NCBI GenBank assembly: GCA_949825025.1
Contig: OX463783.1
Span: 14,295,628 to 14,359,627, forward strand
Reading direction: 5' to 3'
Source of the DNA: Siphlonurus alternatus
Taxonomy: Eukaryota; Arthropoda; Insecta; Ephemeroptera; Siphlonuridae
DNA: 64,000 nucleotides
Under the pieces are notes generated by a model. It ran no database searches, had not been told where the DNA came from, and saw only the letters and a program-made list of their open reading frames with translations. Position numbers and translations under genes: made by a program. Shown here in pieces: positions 1 to 12,490 of the stretch. The stretch's first letter is position 1, and every line of letters starts with the position of its first letter.

Positions 1-2278
1 ACAAGTGTACTGTACAAGTATTTTGCGGTAAAAAGGATAAAATATATTTTTTTTGACAGTTTAATTTACCATAACTTCATTAATTAATGTCCTTAAAAAA
101 AATCCCCCGTAACGCTCTTCTTAATACGGACCATAAGGGACGTCGAGTTCTCTCTTTTTAATTTTTATTTTATTTTTTTTTTTTTGCTATAGAGAAAATA
201 GCATGGAGTGACAATACGTAAGTATTCTAGCTGTTGTTATTAATATTAAATTAAGTCTAGAGTGGGCTTCATAGTTCAGAAAATTTACTGTTTTGATACC
301 CTGTTGCTTGAAACACCTTACACTCCGTGTGTGTATTAAATATAAATTCACATTTTTGTAAGATCACAACTTTCTGACAAATTTCTTTCATTATCTCTGA
401 TTTTTATAATATTGTTCAATCATATTTGTTAACTGGGTATAAAAAATCATTTTTGTTTTTAGAAGTAAGTATAAGTATCTATATAACAGTGAATATAAAG
501 TGATATTGTGAGTTTGAATTATGAGAAATCTCATTTGTATTAATAGCCAAATCATAGCTAAGGCTACTTACGGGTTTTAGCGACTATCTTGACTTAAGGT
601 TTCCGCGTTTCCCTTAACATTTTACTAAATAGATTTCTCACTAACCAGAGTTTTAGCACCCGTCTAACTCAACGGTTGAGAAATTTCTTTTTCTTTTTAT
701 GAATTGAACCAAATGAGAATTATTCACATAACAAAATAACATAGAATTTATAATCAGGCAGTTTCTTTTTTATTTCAATTTTCATACCTTCTTAATAAAC
801 ATATTGAGGTACATACAACTATACTGTATATTTTACGCTGTCATAAGATCATATAGGAATATGAATACTAAATATCTACCACAAATAATAAAAATATCTT
901 ACTTTTATTTAAAATACTTAATTCATGAAGTTAAAATATTGCGATGAAATTAAAAATAAAATTTTACCACGTTCACATGATGTGTTTAATTCGAATTAAT
1001 TAACGCTGTCTCATAAGGATAACATGAAGTGCCGTCAACGTGTCTGAATTAAATACCATCATGTAAACGTAGAGCTTATATGTTTGTCATTGCTACCGTG
1101 ATTCATTTCATAGTCGTACTAACAAATTAAATGCATTATTCTGAAACTGTAAGAAAATTTTATTAAATCATTAATTATTATTTTGTATGCCGTGATTGTA
1201 AAAAAAAAACAAAAAAAACATGCGGTATAACAGAACGCTTATATAAGTATGAAATACTTCCGTTTAAAATATGAGCTTCAAGAATAAATTCATTCATAAT
1301 ACATAAGTATACACTTAAATAATCAAGACCTATAAAATTAAAAATTTAGCAACAATGTTATATACTGTATGTATTTCAATTATTTGATCGTGCGTTAAAG
1401 TTTCCAAATAAATCTAACAAAAAAATACAATTGAATTGCGCCGGGTAAACGAAGATTAAATTTAAACATAATTACGGGAAAAATGTACTGCAAATTGCCA
1501 TGAGAAACAATATTATGAAAACACCCACTATGCGTTAAAATCTCCGAGAAATTTCTTAATATAATAGAAAGGTTTTTATTACGCGAGAATGAAAATTGAA
1601 ACTCGTGCATAAAATTGAAGAAGAGCTCTAATAGAAACTGCTTAAAGGCATTAAAAAATAATATTAATACAGAATTAACCTTAATAATAACTAATCTTCA
1701 AACGCTATAATATATATAATATTCAAGTATATAATTTTTTATTTTATTTTAAGTGAAAAATAATAAGTAATTCATATAATTTATAAAAAATAAAATCGTA
1801 ATAATTTAGTGTGAAAATCATTTTTAACAATCACCTACATGTTTTAAATTGATTAAAACAGCTATTAACACTATGATTTATCCTATATTATATATATTTT
1901 TTCATAAATTTTAAAATCATATACCAGCATATACATTATAAAATTATAATGAATGAAAAGATTAGAGTATTTTATATTTCTTAATCAAAATTTGTAATAT
2001 TTCAAGGATTTTTAACAATTAATAACATACTTATTGCAATAATCTTATATAAAACTTGTTTAATAATATGAAAAATAAACAAGTTTTTGTATAATATTAC
2101 ATTTAAAAAATACATAATCATAAATTTATTTCAAATTCTTGCATTAAAATCTCCATATTTTTAATTAAGTAGCATGAAAATTTGATAATATATTTTTAAC
2201 AATAAAATACATTATTCGTAAGCCTTAAAAAACTAACAATTAAATATACAATATGGATTTTTATATATAAGTACTTAC
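1..2278. other. AT-rich stretch, no gene seen
   Basis: No open frame with coding character, splice-site pair or RNA gene was recognised. The only frame of note (1395-1610, minus) has no splice sites, no motif and the base composition of its surroundings. A short block near 560-670 resembles a block near 9400-9470 (both contain a GGTTTCC.CGTTT core), so it may be an old dispersed repeat. Confidence 0.5.
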
Positions 2279-2526
2279 CACGTCTGAATTATTTGTTGAC
2301 ACACTTTGATGATGTTGATTAAAACTTGTTGAAGATGTTGATGATGAATTATTTGTACCACCACCACCACTACCTGCTAATAATAATGTTCGATTATTTT
2401 GTTGATGAAATCTTTCCCACCACAGTAATTGTTGCTGTGACAAGAATGTATTTGATTGTTCAATTAAATCATTATTAGACGTAGATGCAGCAGAAGCTGA
2501 TAAACTAATAGATGAGTCCATTCGGA
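2279..2526 (-). CDS. Internal coding exon of an unrecognised Ser/Asn/Gln-rich protein
   Basis: On the minus strand this 248-base exon is bounded by an AG acceptor after a T-rich run (TTTTTTATTAAAG, just above 2526) and a strong GTAAGTAC donor starting at 2278. It begins with the last two bases of a codon (phase 1) and ends in phase 0, so 82 full codons are open throughout. The product is low-complexity: a Ser/Ala-rich start, a more distinctive segment QQQLLWWERFHQQNN, a GSGGGG run, then Ser/Thr/Asn/His-rich sequence ending SDV. Such composition is common in linker regions of insect transcription factors and RNA-binding proteins, but no domain is visible. The methionine near its start is probably internal. 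In Drosophila the BTB gene pipsqueak lies beside lola, but nothing here identifies this exon as pipsqueak. Neighbouring exons of the same gene were not found in the window. Confidence 0.72.
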
Positions 2527-2639
2527 CTTTAATAAAAAATAAATTTAAATATTATTAAAAATTTATTTAAAAAAAAATCACGTATTCATTGTCTCATATA
2601 TCACACGATAAAAAAATTAATATTATGTAAGGAACAAAA

Positions 2640-2696
2640 ATGAAAGATGCTGCATCTTTGACGGTCGTCTCAAGACTAATACGAAGATGCTCACAG
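2640..2696 (+). CDS. Possible micro-exon or first coding exon
   Basis: A plus-strand ATG in an A-rich context (AACAAAAATGA) opens 19 codons that run straight into a near-ideal donor, CACAG|GTAAGAA, at 2696/2697. The peptide, starting MKDAASLTVV, has no recognisable motif. No promoter was seen, and a following exon can only be guessed at: an AG after CTCTTTGC lies at about 2779-2780. The donor is the main support. It could equally be a chance match. Confidence 0.25.
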
Positions 2697-2841
2697 GTAA
2701 GAAAGGTTTCCTCCCACCTTTTCTTCTTTTAACTTGCCTGCTGCCACAGCCTCCTCCTTGCCTTCTGATGCTCTTTGCAGCTTCCTTTAGCAGGAGCAAA
2801 AGTTAAGAGAAGGAGAAGAAGTAAGGTACTACATGATGATG

Positions 2842-2955
<114 letters not shown>

Positions 2956-3079
2956 CTTCTTCACCTTGCGGATAAGAAGAAGGAGAAATAGAAGAAGGAT
3001 ATTCATTCTTTCTACAATATCCCTCCTTCTTTCTACTATATTATACGGTACATTATAATATGTATAATTATATGTCACT

Positions 3080-4660
3080 TTTAAAAATTGTAATCTCTTC
3101 TATTAAATTATGTATTATTTTTAATATTTAAAATGCAAGTGTATTAAAATTGTCATGCTTGTATTGATATTTAATTTTAACAACAGTTGCTTGTAAGCAA
3201 AGAGTTTGTTCTTAATTACAATATAAATTTAGTATGAAGAATGAGATATTTTCACTATGTCCTTTTTGTGTAGTTATGATTCTTGATTGATGAATCAAAT
3301 GTGTTTTTCCTCATTCAAAAATGTAAAATTACAATTCATTATTCTTAAATGTTTACTGATCACAAAATTGTACTTTTTTAAAAAAAAAAAGTTGCGTGTT
3401 ACTCTTGTAAATTTTTTAAACTAAACCAAAGTATTGAATATTTATAAAAGCAAATACACGCCGCAATTCTTCACAATTAAACTTTTATTTATAAGGTTAT
3501 ACAATTAGAAAAAAAAAAATAATAAATAAAAAAAAAATGTTTGCAAGATATTGTATTATATATATTTTTTGCAATAGTTCTGCATAACAATTAGTATGAT
3601 ATAATTAATACAGAACATGCATATCAATTTTTTTAATGTTATTAATAATAGCCAATATATTATTATCAATCTATTTTTTTAGAATATTATAATGTTCATT
3701 ACTCAAGATATTTTATGCAGATATTTTAGCTTATTTTTGTGAATTATTGTTATTTTTTATCGATGTTTGTTTATTTTAAACATGTTAAAGGGATATAATA
3801 TATCTTGTTGTGTTAATCCGACTAATAGTAAATTTTGTATATGAGTCAATGAAATTCTTGTATTTGATAACATTTTCATGTTTTTTTTAAAAAGAATTGT
3901 GTAAAGCCACATTCTATCAAAATTTCTATAATTTAGCTTATAATTTAAATATATTTTCATTTTACGACAACGTTGAAAACAATTACTTTCAAATTATTAC
4001 ATTAATTTTTGCAATAATATATAACAATTTTATAATTCATAAAATAATATTTATTTAATCTTATTTTTATATATACATTTATAATATATAATAGTACTTT
4101 ATCTACTAAGAGATATATATTTTTTATATATAAACTAGACATTTGGTATTAGATTTATTTTAGTACTAGAACATTAATTTTTTTTTTCAACCTATGAGAG
4201 AGCACACTTCGATGTACCAGTAAAGTCGTTTGGTGGTTGCTCGAGTTAGCCAAAACAAAAAGGAAAGATAAATTCGATACGATTGTCTTGAATGTCAGGC
4301 TAGCTAAGTACAAGGACCGACTAAAAAAAAAACAATTTCGTGAGCCAAAACCTTGACCTTTCTACATAGTAAAGGGAAAACAAGATCACCAGAATACATT
4401 TTTTTTTTATATCACATAGTGAATACTTTACAAGTATTTTTTTTTTAAATATAACAGAAGCATACCGACAATGTTGATTTAAAATAAAAATAAATTTAAA
4501 AAAAAAATAACTTTTGATTATAAATTATTTGTATACTAATATAATATGTCCACAAGTATTTAAGTATCTTGGAATTTACAATTCATGATATTATAAATGT
4601 TATCCTCTGCTCTGTTTGTATTTAAATAGGCATTGTCAAACAGACAGATAATGAAGGATA
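3080..4660. other. AT-rich stretch, no gene seen
   Basis: Only homopolymer runs and short AT-rich frames are present. A frame at 3757-3960 (minus) has no motif, no splice sites and ordinary AT-rich composition. Confidence 0.5.
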
Positions 4661-5104
4661 GTTGAAAAATTATGTCTCCAACACGTCTAAAACTAATCTT
4701 AAAACGTTTTTTACCTCAAAAACACATATTTTTTCTTCTTTACTTAAAGTGAGAGGATAAAATGGAGACAGACATTGGAGGGCGGTTCACAAAAGGGTTC
4801 TTCAGAAATCTTCAGAAATTTATCCATGTTTCTTAATAATAACCGCGGTTACTCAAGTTGATATAAATTTCATCTTTTATTCACTATTACGCTATTTCTC
4901 GTCTTTTGTCCTCCTATTTTGCACCATTTTAGAGGGAAAAAGAAGAGATTACGTCTCTTCTCCTCGCATAAAATGTTAGCAATATTGCCTTCATTTCATC
5001 CTTACTTTGAGTGAAGAGGAAATACGCGTAAGATGTGCTTTAGAGGTAAAAAAAAAAATAGGTTTAGACGTGTGATAGATGAGTTGAAGACATAATTTTT
5101 CAAT
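4661..5104. mobile_element. MITE of about 444 bp with long inverted repeats, TA-flanked
   Basis: The left arm begins GTTGAAAAATTATGTCTCCA and the right arm ends GACATAATTTTTCAAT. The arms match for roughly 100 bases with small gaps, including the ACACGTCTAAA and TTTACCTC blocks. A TA dinucleotide lies on each side, as expected for Tc1/mariner-type insertion. There is no coding capacity. Its centre (CTATTTTGCACCATTTT then GGAAAAA and GAGATTAC) recurs near 6885-6940, and in inverted, weaker form near 5190-5250, so this is a dispersed family. Confidence 0.75.
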
Positions 5105-5299
5105 TAGGGTACCACCAGCCTAATTCAATAGTAATCAATAACTCCAGCCGTGTGAATCGAATGAATGAATATTTTATGCTCAAATAAGAGGAAATTAGAC
5201 GTAACCTCGTCTTTTCCCCCGGAAATGGTGTAATAGAAAAAAAAAGAGGAAAAGGAGAGAAATTAAAAGCAAATAAAATTTGAAATTTATTTCAACAAG

Positions 5300-6640
5300 G
5301 GTATGGTGAAATAAAACGATTTTGGCCATGGTCTCCTCAAAAATTGCAATCAGCATTTATTTTTCTGTTGAAGCAAAACATGTAATGGTAACGTTCGTGA
5401 TGTCGCGAAGTGTACATTGTTACTGTCACATAACATGAAAATTAATCAAGTATTAATTTTTCTTGCGTTCTTTAAGTTTATTTTTAAGACAGGTATATAA
5501 ACTAGTACATAAATTGTTGCTCCAGAAACTTAATAGTTTAAAATTATTATACTTAAAATAATTGACCACCCGTTTAAGTATACTATTTAAAGAAACCAGA
5601 ATAAAAAAAAAATGTAAACTTTTTTTTTGCGTGTGTGTGACGTTTTAAATAAGTGTATAAGCGTGCAATGCGTAAAATACAAGTAGCATATTTGATAAAT
5701 GGGTTTAAATAGATATTTTTTTTAAACTATTAAAACTATGTTAAGTAAATATATTTTAAAAAGTTTTTTTTTTATTATTTTTACTTTGTGGTATGTTAAG
5801 ATAAGAAGTTAATACCTTATATATATAATCTCATTGACATATAAGGAATTATAACATGGTAATTTAAAATCATGTGTTACATAAACATTCTAAAATTCCT
5901 TTATATTTTTCTTATTAAAATAAAATTTCATTACATTAACATAGAAGTTGTAATTTCAATTAAATTTTTTTATTAAAATATTTCTTTTATTAATTTAAAT
6001 TTTATTTTTAACTATTTTTAATCTAGTTAGTTGTTTATATTGGTTAGGAATTTTATTATTATATGTGGCGGTATACTTTATAAAGTGAAAAAATACTAGT
6101 AACATTGAAAAGTTACAAAAATATAAAAATATTTTGTTTAATATTATGGAACATTATAATTGTAAATGTGTAATTTTCATTTTTTTAATGTTACAGCTTT
6201 TTGACATTTTTATCCCAAAACTGCCTAATGTTAGTAATTAATTCTTAAAGACGAGTTCACACGTGTTTTCAAATTTTCAGGGGAGAAAAAATAATTGTTT
6301 TAACTTTTAATAGCTCGTTCTTTTTTAGTTGTCTTAAGTATGCAAGCATTACAAGTGTTTTTTTTTTAATAAACATATTTTTTTAATTAACGTTAAATGT
6401 AGAATATTATAAATAATATTCTACAAAATTGTTGAGCAAAAAATGGAGGGGGAAAGAATGTTTAAGGGGTGAGTAAATGCTTAATTGAAATTATATTTCT
6501 CTCTATAGTATCCTTGTGTTAAAGATATGTTTTTCTTTTTTCCAAAGTACACATTTAGTTTCGGGGTTACTATAATTTGACAATGCCTTTTTTTATTTGT
6601 CGTTCTCTTGTTTTGAATTAAAGCAATTATTTATTTTCCC
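5300..6640. other. AT-rich stretch, no gene seen
   Basis: No supported gene or structured element was recognised. The last 40 bases become pyrimidine-rich and lead into the acceptor at 6658. Confidence 0.45.
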
Positions 6641-6658
6641 TTCTTGGTTTCTTCCCAG

Positions 6659-6838
6659 TTCCTTGAGAGGGAGGATTCTCCAATGACACGTCCCCCAGTG
6701 AAACCTACCATTAAGAGTAACCCCAATGTTGACGAGTCACCCCCGCTATCCCTCGGATGCCTGCCTCCAACCCTTATATTAAGTAGTTTAAGTACTGTTG
6801 AGTTTAATGATCCTAACAACACCACAACAGCTGGTTAG
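6659..6838 (+). CDS. Possible terminal coding exon, unrecognised Pro/Ser-rich product
   Basis: A textbook plus-strand acceptor, a long pyrimidine run ending TTTCTTCCCAG at 6658, is followed by 59 open codons and TAG. The product begins FLEREDSPMTRPPVKPTIKS and is rich in Pro, Ser, Thr and Asn. GC content here is well above the flanks, which favours coding or a recently inserted sequence. No domain is visible. The opposite strand is also open over much of the stretch, and a dispersed repeat related to the 4.66 kb MITE starts just after the stop, so a transposon-derived segment is the main alternative. Confidence 0.33.
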   Translation, partial: FLEREDSPMTRPPVKPTIKSNPNVDESPPLSLGCLPPTLILSSLSTVEFNDPNNTTTAG

Positions 6839-6859
6839 GGGCATGTTCTTACTAGCCGA

Positions 6860-7200
6860 GTGTTATCCACTTTTTACGTCTGTTCTCGTCTTATTTGCCC
6901 TATTTTGCACCATTTTTGCAGGAAAAAAAGGCGAGATTACTTTTTCTTTCCTTTTATTGAGCGTGAAATGTTAAGAATATTAAGCGCGATTCGAAAAAGC
7001 AAGGGATTCCAACTATCTCACAAACCACGTTTAATGTCATTGAATTAGGCTGGCGCTAACCGCCGGTACATGGAAAACTCTTTCGTGACTCCCCTCCCCC
7101 CATTGTCACCATTTCATCCTCACTTCTATTCTAGACGTGATCAAATTTGATGTGTTTTTAGAAGTTTTACGGAAGAGTTGAAGACAAAAAATTTCAACTT
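6860..7200. repeat. Diverged copy related to the 4.66 kb MITE
   Basis: Shares with 4861-5104 the order TTCTCGTCTT, CTATTTTGCACCATTTT, a GGAAAAA..GAGATTAC block, AAATGTTA..AATATT, a TTTCATCCT(T/C)ACTT block, and the end GAGTTGAAGACA. The matching left arm was not found, so this may be a partial or rearranged copy. A small open frame inside it (6860-7048) is not regarded as a gene. Confidence 0.5.
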
Positions 7201-7209
7201 TTTAAGTTG

Positions 7210-8451
7210 ATGCAAGAGATACTAATTTTAATAAATTTAATTAAGGGTCTTACTTAAATTGTTATTTACGATGATTTTTTAACGCTGCATAATTTTGTTT
7301 TATTTTATTTGATTTCCAAGAAATTCATTCAGCTGCTTCCAGGTTAATTTAAATAGCGCTAACATTTATTTTGTTTTTCTTCATCCATAAAAATTATGTC
7401 GTCTGTATAATGTAAGCAAATTTAATATTTGAATATATACCAAATAAAAAATTTAGTTACATAAATTAATTAAAAAAATAAATGTACACAAAATGTATAG
7501 ACTGGTTCACTAAAAATGGCATTAGAAAATATTTTTTTGATAATTAATTAAAATTAATGTTCCAAATAATAATAAAAAAATATAATATACATAAAATTAT
7601 ATATATATATTTTTTTTTTTTACACAGAAAATAATTTGTAAAAAAGTAAATAAAATACCTAAATTTGTACTTGTTTTATGTTAGATATTATTAACAAAAT
7701 TAGTGTAATAATATTTTCTGTAACATTTATTACAAATTAAGATGATTTGTGACTAATTTGTGGTAACATCAAAGACATGTCATGTCCATTTTTAAAACAA
7801 ATTTAATTAAAATTGTATAATTAGACAAATTATTATAATAAAAGTTTTTTTAAAGTTATGTAGGTCCGAAGATAAAAAAAATACTTGTTAAAAATACAAC
7901 ACAATATTTTATAATGATCATACAAAATTTTAAAATATATTTTTGTTAAAACTTGACATGTTAAAAAAAAATCTAGTTACATATAAATTTTTAATATCAA
8001 CTGTAAAAATAAATGACGTAACTTTATACGATTTTTATAAAAAAAAAATCCTTTTACATAAAAAATATATATCTTATCCAATTCTTATAAAAAAGTAAAT
8101 GTGTAAAAAGTTTTGTCATGTTGTTTCTCAGCTGTCATGTACGCATCAACACGAACCGATCCTTCCAACTTCTTGATGGCAATGTAAACTCTAAGTCATT
8201 GAAACTTTCACTTTCTTCAAATTAGTTTATTCTTCAAATTCCAAATACATTTATGAATATACTAATAACAAGTATAAATAAAGCATTATTCCACGAAAAA
8301 TTAGTACTGCTTTCGAATCAATTTCTTAAATGTTCAATATAATTGTAAAATTTGTATACTTCAATGAGATAAATGAAATAAAGTGAAATTAATCACACAT
8401 GGCCACCAAAAGCAGCTGAAACATTCGTATAAACTATAAACATATATTTAT

Positions 8452-8457
<6 letters not shown>
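7210..8457. other. AT-rich stretch, no gene seen
   Basis: Nothing beyond homopolymer runs and random short frames was recognised. Confidence 0.5.

Positions 8458-8529
<72 letters not shown>
8458..8529. repeat. (TA)n microsatellite
   Basis: An uninterrupted TA tract followed by a short CT-rich run. It creates a spurious Tyr-Ile frame on the minus strand. Confidence 0.97.
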
Positions 8530-8533
<4 letters not shown>

Positions 8534-8766
8534 CTCTCTCTCTTTCTCGTAAAAGTTACCAAATTTTTAATTATAAAGAGTCCAAAATAGTAACGGTCAA
8601 TAGGGGGAAAGTACATGGTAGTTCACCCTTATTATTTAATTATTATTATTTCCATAAAAAAATTCGTCATGGAAGGTTCTGTAGCTACTTTAATAGACTC
8701 CAAGTGCAAAGAGCTGTTTTCATTCAAATAGTTACGAAACCTATAGAAAAATTAGGGCAAATTTCC

Positions 8767-8793
<27 letters not shown>

Positions 8794-8797
<4 letters not shown>

Positions 8798-11261
8798 CAC
8801 AAAGGCTACTCAAATTGAAAATATGAATTTTGCTCTCGGATAAATCTCAATTAAATTACGCAGTGTTTATAAACCCTGCCTTGTATACTGCACTTTCTGC
8901 ACCTGATAAGTGCATTTATTAAGGGAACCAAAAGCAGAAAACTTACACAGCTTACGAACATATTAATGTGACGTCATATCGATGGATGTTGACTTACAAT
9001 ATATGTGACAGTGGCGATGGCGGCTGACATCTCTTCTCTTTACAATATATAGGACCGCCAAAGCAGAAGTTTTTTTTTTTATTTCACGGGTGTTAATAAT
9101 AAAACGTTGAATATATAAAACTTTTGTTATTTTTTGAAGAGAAGGCAAATTTTTAGGTTTCATTCATTATAAATATTATATAAATCCGTTACTTTGAAAC
9201 ACTTAACTGGCGCATAATATTTTTTCTATAGAAGTTTATAATTTAGATTTGTTATAAAAAGTTTAAATATAATGTTATTGCAAAAATATTGTATTTTTTT
9301 ATTATTATTAATTTTAGCTTTTAGTGATAGCCACGACGTGAGAACTAGGACCATTCATGATGTATTTGGGAGGTAATTAGGTGGTATCACTTTCGTAACC
9401 GACCATTCTGACTTAGGTTTCCACGTTTTCTTACTTAAATTAGGCAAATGCTACAAAACTGGGCCGTATCGGTAACATACTCACCCTTTAAAGTCTACGT
9501 CTCACCTCCTTAACCTCTTTACCTTCTACCTTTTTCTGCAATCAAATAATATTGTTCAAAATAATAAAAATATATTCTCTATTTTGATTTATTTAAAGAC
9601 TACAATTCTATAAAAATTAATATGTATACCTGAATTATATACAGAAATACAGTGTATAGTAACAAATATATAATTGAATTGCAATGAATCTAACTATTTA
9701 CATAATTGTAATGATCGATGTACATATTTGGAATATAACATGTAAATTTATATCTAAATATGGCAATATATAATAAATTATAATATTATTATAACATTGT
9801 AAATTTTCATTACTATCATGCAATAATTTTATATAAAAAAATAAATTCATATTTATAATTAAAGAATAATACATTGATATGTTTTATTTTATGTCTCACG
9901 TTTTTATTGACTTCAACACGTTATATTTAGCCTCAAGATATTCTTTTGATATTGCATTATTATAGATTATCAAATCCGAAGCGAAACAAATTATAGTAAG
10001 ATAATATTGCCTAAGGCTCATAAAATTAACATAGAAAACGGAGCAACATATATAGTTTATAAATCTATAGCTATTAATTTTCATAAATGCATTATTAATA
10101 CAATGTTATTTTATTTTCATAATATATAATATAACCTACCGCAATTTAATTTGTATTGAGTTTTTGTATATTAGACTGTTTAATATTAAAATTGTGTAAT
10201 TGAATTTAAAGCTCTTTTTTTTTGCGTATAGTTATATAAGTGATCCAACATTATTATTCAATAAAAACTCGTTTTACTGCTTTTCTAATACAAGCAAGTT
10301 TTTTTTTCTCTCAATAAACTATAAAAAAATGACTAAAATTGAATTCTAATACATTATATTCCTGATTAGTAGTTATTGTATATATTTTTTTTACAAGGAT
10401 ACACCCCTATGAGCTTCGAGCTAGTGGGTAATGGGTAGAGATAAGGGATGGTGGCCACGGTCTGTGGGTCAGGTGAGACTGAGGGAACCGTGGAAAACCT
10501 CAGTCAGGACGGACACCTCTACTTTTTTTAAATTATTTTGAAATTTTTAGTAAAGCAACCGAAGAAACCTTCATTATGGTAAATAACAACACTTTCCAAA
10601 TTCAACGTATATAGATTTATAAGCTGATTAGAAAATAACGATATAAGGAACCAGATTTAACATTATAGAGCTGGAATAATATATACACTGGGTGATATGT
10701 CATATTTTGTTATGTAATTTATAACTTAAAGAATCAAAATTTACATCATTATAATGAATGTATAACAAAACCTTTTATTATAATATTATAAAGAAAAAAA
10801 TACATGGGTTTTTCTAACCAAATTTTAACCTACACATTATAAAATTTGACTTTTATTATCATTAATAATAATTCTAGTTTTCATTTTCATGTTTTTTTAC
10901 ACCCACAATCTGTTTCACACCTTTTCTATAATATTTAAAATTTAAATTTTATTCATTTTTTTCTTACTTTATATCTAAAGCGGTTCTCTGCGTCATTGTA
11001 AATATTTTTATATTTTTTAATAAAGGTTACCGCAGCATTTTTTTTAACTGCCTAAAGGCAAGCTAAGCAAAGCAGGTACTCAACTTGCTTACTAGCTTGA
11101 TTTAATTACCATGAAATTTAGGTGAGAGAGAAGAGTAATATGAAATTAAAAAATAAAGGTGAGAGAAGTTATAGTTTTCAGCTTTGATATGATGGGATGG
11201 CAGCAGTCTGTTTGTAATTATTTTGTCTCATGACTAAGAAAGTTTAACACTTTTATGAGTT

Positions 11262-11297
<36 letters not shown>

Positions 11298-11502
11298 ATT
11301 TATATAGTAATACTTTTTTCTTTCACATTTCCGTATTGAAAAATACCAAAAATCCTCCTTGATACTTGATATGATAAACAAGTTCGTATTTTAATCTCAA
11401 ACCGAAAATTTGTTATTATTTTTGGAAAAAAATTAATTATTATAATACTTAAATTGTGCTAAAAAAAAAAGCTGTATGGTTATTTTAAGGATTGAGGACA
11501 AG
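8794..11502. other. Mostly AT-rich, with one GC-richer repeat-like block
   Basis: No gene is supported. A block at about 10410-10530 is clearly richer in G and C and stands alone; on the minus strand it reads GTGTCCGTCCTGACTGAGG and onward and has a stop in each frame examined. It looks like a fragment of a dispersed element rather than an exon, but the family was not identified. A full TGACGTCA palindrome lies at 8969-8976. Confidence 0.4.
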
Positions 11503-11726
11503 TCAGAAACGTGATAATAATTTTTATTTTTGAAATTTTCAAAAGTTATATTTTTTTTTTATGAAGGAAAAAGATGCATATATAAATATTATATATAAGC
11601 TACCATCTAATAAGGAGAGTGCTCTCTTTATTAGTTGATATTATACACCTTTTTCCTTCATAAAAAAATATATATTATATAATTTTTGAAAAAATTCAAA
11701 AATAAAAATTATAATCACGTTTCTGA
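11503..11726. mobile_element. Palindromic MITE of about 224 bp
   Basis: The arms are TCAGAAACGTGATAATAATT on the left and its near-perfect reverse complement ending ATAATCACGTTTCTGA on the right. Pairing continues through the A/T-rich arm to a matching block around the middle (GAAGGAAAAA and TTTTTCCTTC). There is no coding capacity. The transcript would fold as one long hairpin. Confidence 0.8.
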
Positions 11727-12048
11727 TACATATAGGATAAAAATTGGAAGAATATTATTGGAACTGCGGTGACTTTAGTCAAATCAACATCTAAAATAAC
11801 ACTAAAAAATTAATAAAAAATAATTTTATCCTTTTAATTTTTATTTGATCATGTTAAAAGTCAATTTGTCTTTCATTTTTAGGTGTAAAAATATTTTTTG
11901 TTTACCATGTAGTGAAATAAAAAACAATAGCCACCAATGATGTCATTATTTAAGATAATATAGATTTCAATAAAAATTGTACGCTTTGAGGAAGAATACG
12001 TTACCACTCTTATTTTTACAAGAATTACAATTTATGATAAACATTCAT

Positions 12049-12152
12049 CGCCTCGGAAAATTTCCCTTTGCGGCCTTGTTACTCACCATGCCCTGTGTTA
12101 TTCTTGCATGGTATGATTAACGAAAGGTTGCAAATGGAAATTTTCGGAGGCG
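12049..12152. mobile_element. Short palindromic element (about 104 bp)
   Basis: Left arm CGCCTCGGAAAATTTCC pairs with GGAAATTTTCGGAGGCG on the right, with CTTTGCGGCC opposite a GGTTGCAAA block. A diverged relative lies at 47652-47754 (GGAAAATTTC ... GAAATTTTCC arms, with a similar CACCAT centre). Confidence 0.7.
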
Positions 12153-12165
12153 ATTTTTTTTTTTT

Positions 12166-12490
12166 GTTAGAATGAGATATTAGAATGTGAAAATTTTAGT
12201 GCCTTAATCAAAAAAAGGGGTAAAAATATGGTACTGTGAATTTTTTCAGATTTTTCTGAGACCGGGAGCTATTTTTAAAAAATTATTAAAAGTCTATTTT
12301 GATGACGCCACGGGAGGCACTTCTTAAGAAAACGGATAGGGCAGTGCTGCCCATGACGTCATAAAATAAACTTTCAATAATTTTTTAAAAATAGTTCCAG
12401 GTCTCAGAAAAATCTGAAAAAATCACATGCAGTATCATATTTTTACCCCTTCTTTCGATTAAGCCACTAAAATTTTTACATTCTAATATC
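12166..12490. mobile_element. MITE, family D, diverged copy (about 325 bp)
   Basis: The arms start GAATGAGATATTAGAATGTG and end with the matching CATTCTAATATCTCATT. The inner part (TTTTTCAGATTTTTCTGAGA, TATTTTTAAAAAATTATT, then a TGACG core and CTTAAGAAAA) aligns with the family D copies at 40257-40578 and 43976-44621. The outer ends differ from those copies. It carries a TGACGTCA palindrome at 12354-12361. Confidence 0.75.

Noticed and set aside
8434..8616. Tyr-Ile rich minus-strand frame
   Set aside because: Simple translation of a (TA)n tract.
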